Assembly: GCA_963759545.1 (NCBI GenBank)
Contig: CAVXAB010000031.1
Coordinates: forward strand, 62,001 to 126,000
Reading direction: 5' to 3'
DNA length: 64,000 nucleotides
Source of the DNA: Trebonia sp963759545
GTDB lineage: Bacteria > Actinomycetota > Actinomycetes > Streptosporangiales > Streptosporangiaceae
Made by a program: the position numbers and the translations under genes. Numbering within the stretch: position 1 is the stretch's first letter; the number at the start of each line of letters is the position of its first letter. This document shows positions 17,401-24,478 of the stretch, one piece after another. The notes under the pieces were generated by a model. It was not told the origin of the DNA. It saw only the letters and a program-made list of their open reading frames with translations, and did not search any database.

Positions 17401-17928
17401 ATCGTCGGCGGCGAGACCCTCACCAGGGCGGTCGCGGAGAACCTGTACAAGCTCACGGCCTACAAGGACGAGTACGAGGTCGCCAGGCTCAGCCTGGACC
17501 CGGCGCTTGACCAGGCGGTACGGGCACAGTTCGGCGACGGTGCCCGCTACCAGTACCGCCTGCACCCTCCGGTCCTGCGCGCGCTAGGCCTGAAGCACAA
17601 GGTCAGCCTCGGCCCGTGGTTCCGCCCGGCCTTCGCCACCCTGGTCGCCATGCGACGGGTACGCGGCACCCGGCTCGACCCGTTCGGCCGCACCGAGGTC
17701 CGCCGCACCGAGCGCGCCCTGATCACCGAGTACCGCGAGGTCGTCGAGCAGCTACTCGCCGGCCTGACCGAAGGCAACCACGACCTAGCGGTCGAGGTCG
17801 CCGCGCTGCCCGACATGGTCCGCGGCTACGAGGAAATCAAGCTGGCAACCGTCCGCGCCTACCACGAGAGGCTGGCAGAACTCCGCGCCGAGTTCGCCGC
17901 GTCAACCTCGCCAACGCTGGTCCCGTAG
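14494..17928 (+). CDS. indolepyruvate:ferredoxin oxidoreductase (three-domain single chain)
   Basis: 1144 residues, typical of the fused aerobic IOR family that decarboxylates aryl- or branched-chain 2-oxoacids to acyl-CoA and passes electrons to ferredoxin. Order of domains: pyrimidine-binding part (GIQALVRMLLDRARHD, SGYEGSPLGGYD); TPP core (FCSGCPHNSST, GGGIGCHAMVAFM, CQMGGEGAQW); a Cys-rich Fe-S segment (CEGCGDCGRVSNC at about 642, then CNLDFSCLNGDC); and the gamma domain (RITGVGGTGVVTIAQILGTA, DQTGLAQKGGAVVSD). All parts look intact. With the divergent Lrp regulator it probably serves breakdown of aromatic amino acids, yielding arylacetyl-CoA, which would fit the nearby phenylacetate pathway. 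Confidence 0.93.
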   Translation: MTAAFSPRVASLDERYQRQDGTIYLTGIQALVRMLLDRARHDREHGLATASYVSGYEGSPLGGYDLELARHGDLLGEYGILHQPGLNEELAATSVSGTQLAGRVGDAKHDGVTGVWYGKAPGLDRATDALRHANMIGTSPTGGAVALVGDDPAAKSSTLPCSSEMALAGLMMPTFYPADPAEVLVHGLHAVELSRASGLWSAIKVVTAMADGASTAQVSPHWQAPDLSDLPGGLRAYGHQPRARLLGAELAELERSQNLTRLPIAVEYIRRSGLNAITGPRNARIGLVAAGKTHLDVRQALTALGLGDDELERHGIRLLKLGVIYPLEPSIVTEFAAGLDEIVVIEDKRAFIEDAVKSVLYGQSAPPAVYGKRSRDGSPLFSAVGELDADSVADGLARHFEAAAIPVRSRPPRERVMLPLAQRMPYFCSGCPHNSSTKVAPGTLVGGGIGCHAMVAFMPEEQVGEVIGLCQMGGEGAQWMGIAPFVTQRHLVQNLGDGTFAHSGSLAIRAAVASGANITFKLLRNSAVAMTGGQRAVGELPVDRLLALLAAEGVRKTVVTTDDPAGLRRQLGASDVKHRADIRHRDDLVDVQLELAAIDGVTVLIHDQECAAEKRRKRRRGKVAAPAQRAFINERVCEGCGDCGRVSNCLSVQPVATEFGRKTRIHQSSCNLDFSCLNGDCPSFLTVTTAASKTVPPKAREPELPATLEEPARLFEPDGFTMRITGVGGTGVVTIAQILGTAFAADGRQVRSLDQTGLAQKGGAVVSDLCVSTGPAARSAKLGYGECDLYLGCDSLVATDGTQLRAASKDRTVAVVSTTEVPTGQMIADVGEHFPAVGRVTAAIEAQVRSARFLDAAAVATDRFGDEQYANMILVGAAYQAGALPVSAEALEHAIRLNGVAVDANIRAFRAGRSVTGQAASTTEDASPAERDLADVLALRVSELTAFQDRACAEDYASFVERVRASEAAIVGGETLTRAVAENLYKLTAYKDEYEVARLSLDPALDQAVRAQFGDGARYQYRLHPPVLRALGLKHKVSLGPWFRPAFATLVAMRRVRGTRLDPFGRTEVRRTERALITEYREVVEQLLAGLTEGNHDLAVEVAALPDMVRGYEEIKLATVRAYHERLAELRAEFAASTSPTLVP

Positions 17929-17930
17929 TC

Positions 17931-18854
17931 CTACCTGGCGGCCGCGGCCGCGTTGTGGACGCGGAGGGCGACCGTCGCCGCGTCGAGCAGCGGGGTGCGC
18001 ACGCCGGCCTTCCGGCCTTCCGCGACCAGGTCGCCGAGGATGGTCTCGACTTCCACGGGCTTGCCTTCGCGCAGGTCACGGTACAGCGAGGAGGTGAATG
18101 ACGATCCCGGTGCGGTCAGCATGGTCGTGATCTGCCTGAGTGCGCCGTCCGATAGCGGGTAGCCCGCCGCGCCGGTGATTGAGCTTGTCTCCTCGACGAT
18201 CGCGCGGGCGATCTCTTCGCCGCCGTCCACGGCCACGACCTCGCCCACCGAGCCGCCGAGCAGGCAGTTCAGCGCGCCTACCGACGCGATGAACGCCCAC
18301 TTCTGCCACATGGCGGCCATGATGTCGTCGCTGGCGGAGGCCGGGAACCCCGCGCCGGACAGCTGGCCGCCTGCCCGTTCTACGACTTGTGTCCGCTGCC
18401 CGCCCTGGTCGCCGAAGGTCAGGCTGGCCAGGTCGTTGAGCTGCCTGACATCGCCGTTGTCGTCGAGCTGGGTGGACACCACCGCGACGCCGCCGAGCAC
18501 CCGTGACCGGCCGAAGGCGGCGTTGAGCATGCCCATGTGGCGCATCCCGTTGAGGACGGGGACGATCGCCGTACCGGGGCCCACGGCGGAGTGGATCTCC
18601 GGGATGACCGCGTCAAGCCCGTCGGCCTTGACCGTGACGAGAACCACGTCGGCCACCGCGCCGGACGGGATGCTGGTGACCAGCCGCGGCTCGATCACGT
18701 CGGTGCCGCCGGGGCCGACGATGCGCAGCCCCCGCTCCTTGAGTGCCGCCGCGCGGCGCTCCCTGACCAGGAAGGTCACGTCGCGGCCGGCCTGCGCGAG
18801 ACGGCCGCCGAAGTATCCGCCGGTCGCCCCGGCGCCAACGACAAGGATGCTCAT
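17931..18854 (-). CDS. ketopantoate reductase-family NADP oxidoreductase
   Basis: 307 residues. Rossmann motif MSILVVGAGATGGYFGGRLA at the start, VTVKADGLDAVIP, and VPVLNGMRHMGMLNAAFG (cofactor and Asn loop). The C-terminal domain has MWQKWAFIASVGALNCLL (the conserved Lys-helix) and SSFTSSLYRDLREGKPVEVE (the Ser-Ser-x-x-x-D and Glu region). This is the ApbA/PanE fold. Many actinobacteria have several paralogues, and ones in catabolic clusters reduce other 2-oxo acids. The ATG at 18854 was chosen from the Rossmann strand; an ATG at 18872 is an alternative. It is 68 bases after the LysR gene on the same strand, so it probably belongs to the catabolic locus rather than to pantothenate synthesis. 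Confidence 0.82.
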   Translation of the reverse strand: MSILVVGAGATGGYFGGRLAQAGRDVTFLVRERRAAALKERGLRIVGPGGTDVIEPRLVTSIPSGAVADVVLVTVKADGLDAVIPEIHSAVGPGTAIVPVLNGMRHMGMLNAAFGRSRVLGGVAVVSTQLDDNGDVRQLNDLASLTFGDQGGQRTQVVERAGGQLSGAGFPASASDDIMAAMWQKWAFIASVGALNCLLGGSVGEVVAVDGGEEIARAIVEETSSITGAAGYPLSDGALRQITTMLTAPGSSFTSSLYRDLREGKPVEVETILGDLVAEGRKAGVRTPLLDAATVALRVHNAAAAAR

Positions 18855-18922
18855 CGGGACCTTGACCTTCATCCAGAGAGGCAGTGACAAAGCGAGCCTA
18901 CGGCGGCACCAGGCAGGGCTCC

Positions 18923-19855
18923 TCACCGCATGCCGGCCCGCAGCTCCGCGCTAACCGAGCGAACGGCGGAGACTGCCGCGGCCATCCGCGGTGACCGGTG
19001 CTCTCCGTCGCGGACGAGGAGGACGCTGTACCGGTTGGTGTCAATGCCCTCGATCGGCAGCCGGACGACCGTGGTCGGCGTGCCCGCAGGGGTGAGCTCG
19101 GGAGCGATCGTGATGCCCCACCCGATGCCGACCAGGCCGATGGCGGTGCCGACATCGTTCACCGTCGCGCCCACCCTGGGCTGGAAGCCCGCCGCGATGC
19201 ACATGCTCCGCACGAGGCGGCCGAGCGAGGTGGCCGGGCACATCACCCACGCCTCGTCGGCCAGCTGGCTCATCGCGCAGCCGCGGGCGCCGGCCAGCGG
19301 GTGGTCCGGCGGGACGCAGAGCCGGAGCGGGTCGTGCCCGAGGGTCCACTCGCGCAGCCCCGGCCTTGCCGTCTCCCGCGCGTTGCCGTAGCGCGACACG
19401 ATGGCCATGTCCAGCTGGTCACGGTGCACGGCGTCGGGGCCTTCCTCGTCGCTGATCGCGGCGAGCCGGATCTCCATGTCGGGGAACCGGCGGCGCATCT
19501 CCGTCAGCGCGCGGCTCATGATGTGCGGGCCCTCACGGAACGGGATTCCCACCCGCAGCAGCCCGGTGATCCGCGTCCCGGCGCCGGCCAGCGTGGCCTC
19601 GGCCGACCGCAGTTCCACGAGGATCCGCTCGGCGTGCTCCACCAGCGCGCGGCCCGCAGGGGTGAGGGTGATGCGGTTGCCTGTCCGGTCGATGAGCGGG
19701 GTGCCCGCCTCGGCCTCAAGCGCCGATATCTGCTGGGACACGGCCGACCGGGTGTACTGCAGGCGGCGGGCGGCCGCGGCGATGGTTCCCTCGGCCATGA
19801 CGGCCTCCAGCATGATCAGCTTTCGCACGTCCAGCACGTCAAACGTCACATCCAT
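18923..19855 (-). CDS. LysR-family regulator
   Basis: 310 residues. N-terminal LysR winged HTH: LIMLEAVMAEGTIAAAARRL, YTRSAVSQQISALEAEAGTP, LIDRTGNRITLTPAG. It is followed by a linker helix and a periplasmic-binding-like effector domain (LRVGIPFREGPHIMSRALTE; LGHDPLRLCVPPDHPLAG; GLVGIGWGITIAPEL). It is divergent from the long operon starting at 19927 with a 71-base gap. LysR regulators typically activate such a divergent operon when a pathway intermediate binds. The gap contains AACTCCAGATTACTTGTATG, but no clear T-N11-A palindrome could be fixed by eye. Confidence 0.87.
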   Translation of the reverse strand: MDVTFDVLDVRKLIMLEAVMAEGTIAAAARRLQYTRSAVSQQISALEAEAGTPLIDRTGNRITLTPAGRALVEHAERILVELRSAEATLAGAGTRITGLLRVGIPFREGPHIMSRALTEMRRRFPDMEIRLAAISDEEGPDAVHRDQLDMAIVSRYGNARETARPGLREWTLGHDPLRLCVPPDHPLAGARGCAMSQLADEAWVMCPATSLGRLVRSMCIAAGFQPRVGATVNDVGTAIGLVGIGWGITIAPELTPAGTPTTVVRLPIEGIDTNRYSVLLVRDGEHRSPRMAAAVSAVRSVSAELRAGMR

Positions 19856-19926
19856 TAACGCTGCATGTCGCGGATAGTAACTCCAGATTACTTGTATGCG
19901 GGAAGAGCGGTTGCTGTAGTGATGCC

Positions 19927-21060
19927 ATGCCAGTGACCCTCACCGAGGTCCAGCGGATTCCCACCTGGGGCGCTCGAGCCGTCGAGCCCCTCCGGGTGGG
20001 AGGCCACGACCTCCTCGCCATACCGCAGCTCGCCAAGGACGTACCGGGCGGGCCGCCGGGGATGAACGGCGGCGACAGCGACACCGACCTGCTGCTGCTG
20101 AACCGGGCAGGTGGCCGCTTCTGGACCTGGGCCACGCTGCCGGCGCCTGGCGGCGAGGACGCGGAGTTCTTCACGATCGGCGACCGGTCGTTCCTCGCGG
20201 TCGCGAGCATCAGGACCGGCGCCGGCCCCTACGAGTTCGCGGCCATGTCGACGATCTTCGAATGGCGCGATGGCGCCTTCGCCCCCTTCCAGGAAGTGCC
20301 GACGTTCGCGGCCAAGCAGTGGAAGCACTGGCAGATCGGCGACCGGCACTTCCTCGGGCTGGCCCAAGGGGTGATCCTCCCGTCCGCGCAGGCCGGACTG
20401 GAAAACCAGGACTCGGTCGTCTACGAGTGGACGGGGGAGTCGTTCGCCGAGTTCCAGCGGATCCCCTCGCGGTGGGCCTACAACTGGCACGCCTTCCAGG
20501 CCGGCGGCGAGTTCTTTGTCGCGCACGCCGAGCACGCCGGCCCCAGCATCCTGTACCGCTGGGACGGCACCGGGCTACAGCCGTGGCAAACCCTGGCCGC
20601 CGAGTCCGGTCGTGCGTTCGCCACCTTCGCCGACGGCGGCGAGACCTACCTCGTCGTCGCCTGCATCGCCGCGCCGACGCGGGTGCTGCGCCTCGCGGGC
20701 GGCGAGTTCACGCAGACCCAGGTGCTTGACGGCCTCGGGGCCAGGGAGCTGGCCGTGGCCTGGTGCGCGGGCCGCACGCTGCTCATCCGGGTCAACTTCA
20801 TCCTTGGCACCCCGGCCGATCCCCAGCCGGCCCTCGACTCCCAGGTGTACGAATGGGACGGCGGCAAGCTGCAGGAGGTCGCCACGTTCCCCACCTGCGG
20901 CGGCACCGACGTCGCGGTCCTGAGCAAAGACGCCGCGGTCCCGAGCGACAGCGAAGGGAACGCCGACTCGGTCGAGTTTGTCGTGACGAACTCGCTGACA
21001 CCGGAACTGCGCTTCGCCGCCGAGACGGTGCGCTACGAGCTGACCGCGGGAGCCCGCTGA
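19927..21060 (+). CDS. EPTP/EAR-repeat beta-propeller protein
   Basis: 377 residues without signal peptide or membrane segment, so probably cytoplasmic. It is built of about seven units of roughly 45-50 residues with the pattern F..(Q/W)...A..W..F..G...(F/Y)(L/F).VA.....S..Y.W.G: for example VPTFAAKQWKHWQIGDRHFL, then SVVYEWTGESFAEFQRIPSR, then WAYNWHAFQAGGEFFVAHAE and SILYRWDGTGLQPWQTLA. This matches the EPTP (EAR) repeat best known from LGI1 and from bacterial propellers. First gene of the catabolic operon, overlapping the next start (TGATG). Role unknown: a substrate- or partner-binding scaffold, or a lactonase-like enzyme, is possible. Confidence 0.75.
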   Translation: MPVTLTEVQRIPTWGARAVEPLRVGGHDLLAIPQLAKDVPGGPPGMNGGDSDTDLLLLNRAGGRFWTWATLPAPGGEDAEFFTIGDRSFLAVASIRTGAGPYEFAAMSTIFEWRDGAFAPFQEVPTFAAKQWKHWQIGDRHFLGLAQGVILPSAQAGLENQDSVVYEWTGESFAEFQRIPSRWAYNWHAFQAGGEFFVAHAEHAGPSILYRWDGTGLQPWQTLAAESGRAFATFADGGETYLVVACIAAPTRVLRLAGGEFTQTQVLDGLGARELAVAWCAGRTLLIRVNFILGTPADPQPALDSQVYEWDGGKLQEVATFPTCGGTDVAVLSKDAAVPSDSEGNADSVEFVVTNSLTPELRFAAETVRYELTAGAR

Positions 21061-22274
21061 TGCCCGCGGCCAGCTTCGAGAGCCCCGAACTCGTCGACCT
21101 GTTCACCACCTACACCGCCAGGCCCGACAGCATTGGCGCGCACCTGGCGCAGGCCACGGCCAGGCGGACGGAGCACGACCCGCTGCTCGTCGTCACCGGC
21201 ACCGATCTCGCGCTGTACCCAGGCGGCGGGGCGGCGCCGGTCATCGAGCCCTACCGGCTCGCCAGCCGTGGCTTCAAGGAGCTGGCCGGGATATCCCACC
21301 TCGGCCCCGCGCTGGCCACCCTCGCCCGGCTGCGCGAGCTGGCCAGCGTCGCGATCAAGCCAAGCGACCGCGACGACGGCTGGCGCGCCGACGCGGCACG
21401 CCTGCTCGACGCCACCAAGGCGGCCCGCGCGGCCAGCTCGGCGACCCTCTGGCGCGACCAGTTCGCGGTCCGCGCGTTCGCGGGCCGCGAGGAGAGCATC
21501 GCCGCGATGATCGACTACTCGTGCCTGCTAACCGAGCGGTTCCTGCAGCGGGCCCTGGACGACCCGGCCTACCTCACCATGACCGCGGTGCGCCGTGATC
21601 ACCTGGCGGGCCCGGCCGGGCACGGTGACCTCCCGGTCCCGTTCAGCAAGGTCATGATCGCGACGTTCTACCTCACCGGCATGGACATCGCGCACCGGCT
21701 CATCACCTGGCTCGAGGTGGTCGGCATCGACTGGGAGCGGGCGATGGTGATCTTCGCGGGCCAGTCCGGGCGGCCGACCGCTGGTGTCACGCAGGAGTCG
21801 CACAGCATCGCGGGCGTCGTCCGCGCCGTCTCCCGTGGCCGGCTGGTCCCCGAGCGGGTGTTCATGGCGCCGCACGCCCCCGTTTTCCCGCCTTACGACC
21901 CGGCGAAAGAAGACGGTTCCCATGCCATGGCCATGGAAACTGGCTACCGACGGCTGTGGGCCGGGCTGCGCGCCACGTCCGACCTGGCAGGCGGCATGTT
22001 CGATGGCTACCCGCGCTTCGCCGCGCTCTCCGCGGAGCGATTCACCATCGGCCCAGGCACGGCGAGCGTCCACGCCAAGCCGGCCATCAAGGGCCCCGAC
22101 GACTGGCTCGCCCTCGTCACCCGGCTGCGCGTGGTGATGGAGGACCCCACGCAGCTGCTGTCGGGCGCCGTCACCGACTACGCGAGCAGCGAGCTCGTCG
22201 CGCACGGCAACGACCCGTCCGCCGTCACCGTCCCAGGGCTCGACGGCGAACCGTACCCGCACATCACCCAGTAA
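21060..22274 (+). CDS. uncharacterised protein (possibly DUF5624)
   Basis: 404 residues, starting at an ATG that overlaps the stop of the propeller gene. No signal peptide, no transmembrane helix and no nucleotide-binding motif are seen. Distinctive stretches: RRTEHDPLLVVTGTDLALYP near residue 36, FSKVMIATFYLTGMDIAHRL near 200, MVIFAGQSGRPTAGVTQESH near 230, and SVHAKPAIKGPDDWLALVTR near 340. From memory it resembles proteins labelled DUF5624, but this is tentative. The tight coupling to the propeller gene and to a solute importer suggests an enzyme or binding protein acting on the imported compound. Ser/His/Asp residues in the FAGQSG..TQESH region are candidates for a catalytic site; this is inference only. 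Confidence 0.65.
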   Translation: MPAASFESPELVDLFTTYTARPDSIGAHLAQATARRTEHDPLLVVTGTDLALYPGGGAAPVIEPYRLASRGFKELAGISHLGPALATLARLRELASVAIKPSDRDDGWRADAARLLDATKAARAASSATLWRDQFAVRAFAGREESIAAMIDYSCLLTERFLQRALDDPAYLTMTAVRRDHLAGPAGHGDLPVPFSKVMIATFYLTGMDIAHRLITWLEVVGIDWERAMVIFAGQSGRPTAGVTQESHSIAGVVRAVSRGRLVPERVFMAPHAPVFPPYDPAKEDGSHAMAMETGYRRLWAGLRATSDLAGGMFDGYPRFAALSAERFTIGPGTASVHAKPAIKGPDDWLALVTRLRVVMEDPTQLLSGAVTDYASSELVAHGNDPSAVTVPGLDGEPYPHITQ

Positions 22275-22316
22275 GGCAGCGCACCCAGTAGGCACACTCA
22301 GCAAGAAGGCAGTCTC

Positions 22317-23600
22317 ATGAACAGACAAAGTCGTCACAGGCTCCCCGCACTCGCCGCAGGCGCGGCGCTCGCCGTCGCCGCCGTGGCGGCCTGCAGCTCG
22401 GCCGCCACCGGATCCGCCACCGGATCCGCCACCGGATCAGCCGCCGGATCGGCCTCGTCGAGCCCCATCACCATCGGCATGTCGCTGCCCATGACCGGCC
22501 CGGTCGCCGACGTCTCCAAGTCCGGCTACCAGGGCTACGAGCTGTGGGCAAGCCAGGTGAACGCGGCCGGCGGCCTGCTCGGCCGCCAGGTCAAGCTCGA
22601 CATGCTTGACGACGGCTTCGATCCCAACCAGACCGCCGCCGACTACACCAGGCTGATCAGCCAGGATCACGTCAGCCTGCTGCTCGGCACCTTCTCAAGC
22701 CTGCTGAACGCGCCCGCCTCGGCGATCGCCGCCCGGCAGGGCATGCTGTACGTGGAGCCGTCCGGCGGCGCCGCCACGCTGTTCACCCGCGGCTTCACCG
22801 ACCTGTTCTTCGCACAGCCGGGCACTACGACGAGCCTGCCCGACCAGTTCGTCGCCTGGATCGCCAGCCTGCCCGCCAGCGAGCGGCCCGCCACCGCCGC
22901 GTACGTCACCCAGGACGACCCGAGCGCCAGCCCGGCCGTGGCGGTGTTCAAGACCAGCCTCCAGGCCCTCGGCGTCAAGACCGTCTACTACCAGGTCTAC
23001 GACCCGAGCACCACGAACTTCGACTCGATCGCCTCCGCCATCGCGCACACGCAGCCGCAGATGATCATCCAGGGCGCGGTCGCGGACGACGGCGCCCAGT
23101 TCGTCCGGTCGCTGCAGAAGCTCAACTACAACCCGAAGATCCTCTTCCAGACCAACGCGCCGACCGACGAGGCCTACCCGAGCGCGATCGGCGGCGCAGG
23201 CAACGCCAACGGCGTCTTCACCGCTCAGTCCTGGAGCGCCACCGCCGGCTACCCGGGCAACCTGAGCTTCGTGCAGGCGTACACGAAGAAGTTCGGCGCG
23301 CCGCCAACCGAAGACGCCGCCAACTCCTACACCGCCGGCCAGGTCCTGCAGGCAGCCGTCAAGGGCGTCGGCAGCCTCGACCAGAGCGCGCTCGCGACCT
23401 GGCTGCACGGGCACGCGGTCAGCACCATCGTCGGCCCGCTGAAGTGGGACAAGGCCGGCGACCCGGAGGGCACCCTGCTGCTCTCCCAGTGGCAGCACGG
23501 CACCTTGCAGGTCGTCGCCCCTGGCTCGGCTGCCACCACCAAGACCGTCCTGCTCACCAAGCCCGCCTGGGGCAACGGCGGCACTGGCGGCAACGGATGA
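22317..23600 (+). CDS. ABC importer substrate-binding lipoprotein, branched-chain amino acid (LivK/HAAT) type
   Basis: 427 residues. Signal peptide with hydrophobic ALAAGAALAVAAVAAC and a lipobox Cys near residue 24, so exported and lipid-anchored. A low-complexity linker of four SATG/SAAG units follows, encoded by a 12-bp tandem repeat. The mature domain begins ITIGMSLPMTGPVADVSKSG and has VKLDMLDDGFDPNQTAADYT, typical of the Leu/Ile/Val-binding family 6 of periplasmic proteins. Family members also bind aromatic acids, amides and urea, so the ligand here is open. It starts 42 bases after the preceding gene and overlaps the permease gene by ATGA. Confidence 0.88.
   Translation: MNRQSRHRLPALAAGAALAVAAVAACSSAATGSATGSATGSAAGSASSSPITIGMSLPMTGPVADVSKSGYQGYELWASQVNAAGGLLGRQVKLDMLDDGFDPNQTAADYTRLISQDHVSLLLGTFSSLLNAPASAIAARQGMLYVEPSGGAATLFTRGFTDLFFAQPGTTTSLPDQFVAWIASLPASERPATAAYVTQDDPSASPAVAVFKTSLQALGVKTVYYQVYDPSTTNFDSIASAIAHTQPQMIIQGAVADDGAQFVRSLQKLNYNPKILFQTNAPTDEAYPSAIGGAGNANGVFTAQSWSATAGYPGNLSFVQAYTKKFGAPPTEDAANSYTAGQVLQAAVKGVGSLDQSALATWLHGHAVSTIVGPLKWDKAGDPEGTLLLSQWQHGTLQVVAPGSAATTKTVLLTKPAWGNGGTGGNG
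22404..22451 (+). repeat. 12-bp tandem repeat, four units
   Basis: Four copies of GCCACCGGATCC (last two with changes) code for the SATG linker just after the lipoprotein Cys. Linker length is likely to vary between strains. Confidence 0.85.
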
Positions 23601-24478
23601 CCGAGCTGCTCCAGGTCCTGATCTTCGGCGTGCTCACCGGCGGCGTCTACGCGCTGATGGCCACCGGGCTGACGCTGACCTTCGGGGTCATGAAGATCGT
23701 CAACATGGCGCAGGGCGCGTTCCTCATCCTGTCCGCCTACCTCTGCTGGACCCTGTGGGCGCACCTGGGCATCGACCCGCTGCTCGGCTCGCTCATCGTG
23801 ACCGTGCCGCTGGCGGCGCTCGGCATCGGCGTCTACCGGTTCATCGTCGAGCGCGTGCAGCGCCACGACCACGGCCTGACCATCGTGGTGACGTTCGCCG
23901 TCGCCCTGGTCGCCGAGGCGATCATCGCGCTGCTCTGGGGACCGAACCCGGTCGCCGCCACCCCGGCGTACTTCAACCAGGCCTTCACCCTGGGCTCGGT
24001 CACGGTACCGCGAGCGCAGCTGTACGCCTGCCTGCTCGCGGTCGCCGTCACGGTGCTGCTGCAGCTCTGCCTCAGGCGCACCTGGCTCGGGCACGCGATC
24101 ACCGCCGCCGCGGAGAACCCGGAAGGTGCCAGGCTCATCGGTGTCGAGCCGAAGCGGATCGGCACCTGGATCTTCGCCATCGCCACCGCGACCACCGCCT
24201 TCGGCGGCGCGGCGCTCAGCTTCCTCTACCAGTTCACCCCGGACTCGCAGGACACCTGGATTGGCCTGACGCTCAGCGTGGTCATCCTCGGCGGCCTTGG
24301 CAGCGTCACCGGCGCGTTCGCCGCCGGGGTGCTGCTCGGCCTGGCCGAGTCGGTCACGTCGACCTACATCTCGGTCCGCTGGTCAGAAGCGGTCCCCACG
24401 ATCCTCATCCTCCTGGTCCTCCTCATCAGGCCACAGGGGCTGTTCACCCTGGCCGCCAGGCAGGACGCCGCCGCATGA
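23597..24478 (+). CDS. ABC importer permease, LivH type
   Basis: 293 residues, about eight hydrophobic segments. LivH-family features: the opening LLQVLIFGVLTGGVYALMAT, GLTLTFGVMKIVNMAQGAFL, and the cytoplasmic coupling loop TWLGHAITAAAENPEGARLI. The ending LILLVLLIRPQGLF is also typical. It starts with ATG overlapping the stop of the binding protein and ends overlapping the next start by ATGA. It forms the membrane channel with the LivM half of the next protein. Confidence 0.9.
   Translation: MTELLQVLIFGVLTGGVYALMATGLTLTFGVMKIVNMAQGAFLILSAYLCWTLWAHLGIDPLLGSLIVTVPLAALGIGVYRFIVERVQRHDHGLTIVVTFAVALVAEAIIALLWGPNPVAATPAYFNQAFTLGSVTVPRAQLYACLLAVAVTVLLQLCLRRTWLGHAITAAAENPEGARLIGVEPKRIGTWIFAIATATTAFGGAALSFLYQFTPDSQDTWIGLTLSVVILGGLGSVTGAFAAGVLLGLAESVTSTYISVRWSEAVPTILILLVLLIRPQGLFTLAARQDAAA

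Noticed and set aside
15472..17565. 697-codon minus-strand frame inside the oxidoreductase gene
   Set aside because: Antisense shadow of a GC-rich gene; no family motif, no ribosome site, Arg/Ala/Gly-rich throughout.
17931..18854. panE of pantothenate synthesis
   Set aside because: The family fold fits, but it is coupled to a LysR gene of a catabolic locus and no other pan genes are near, so the symbol was withheld.
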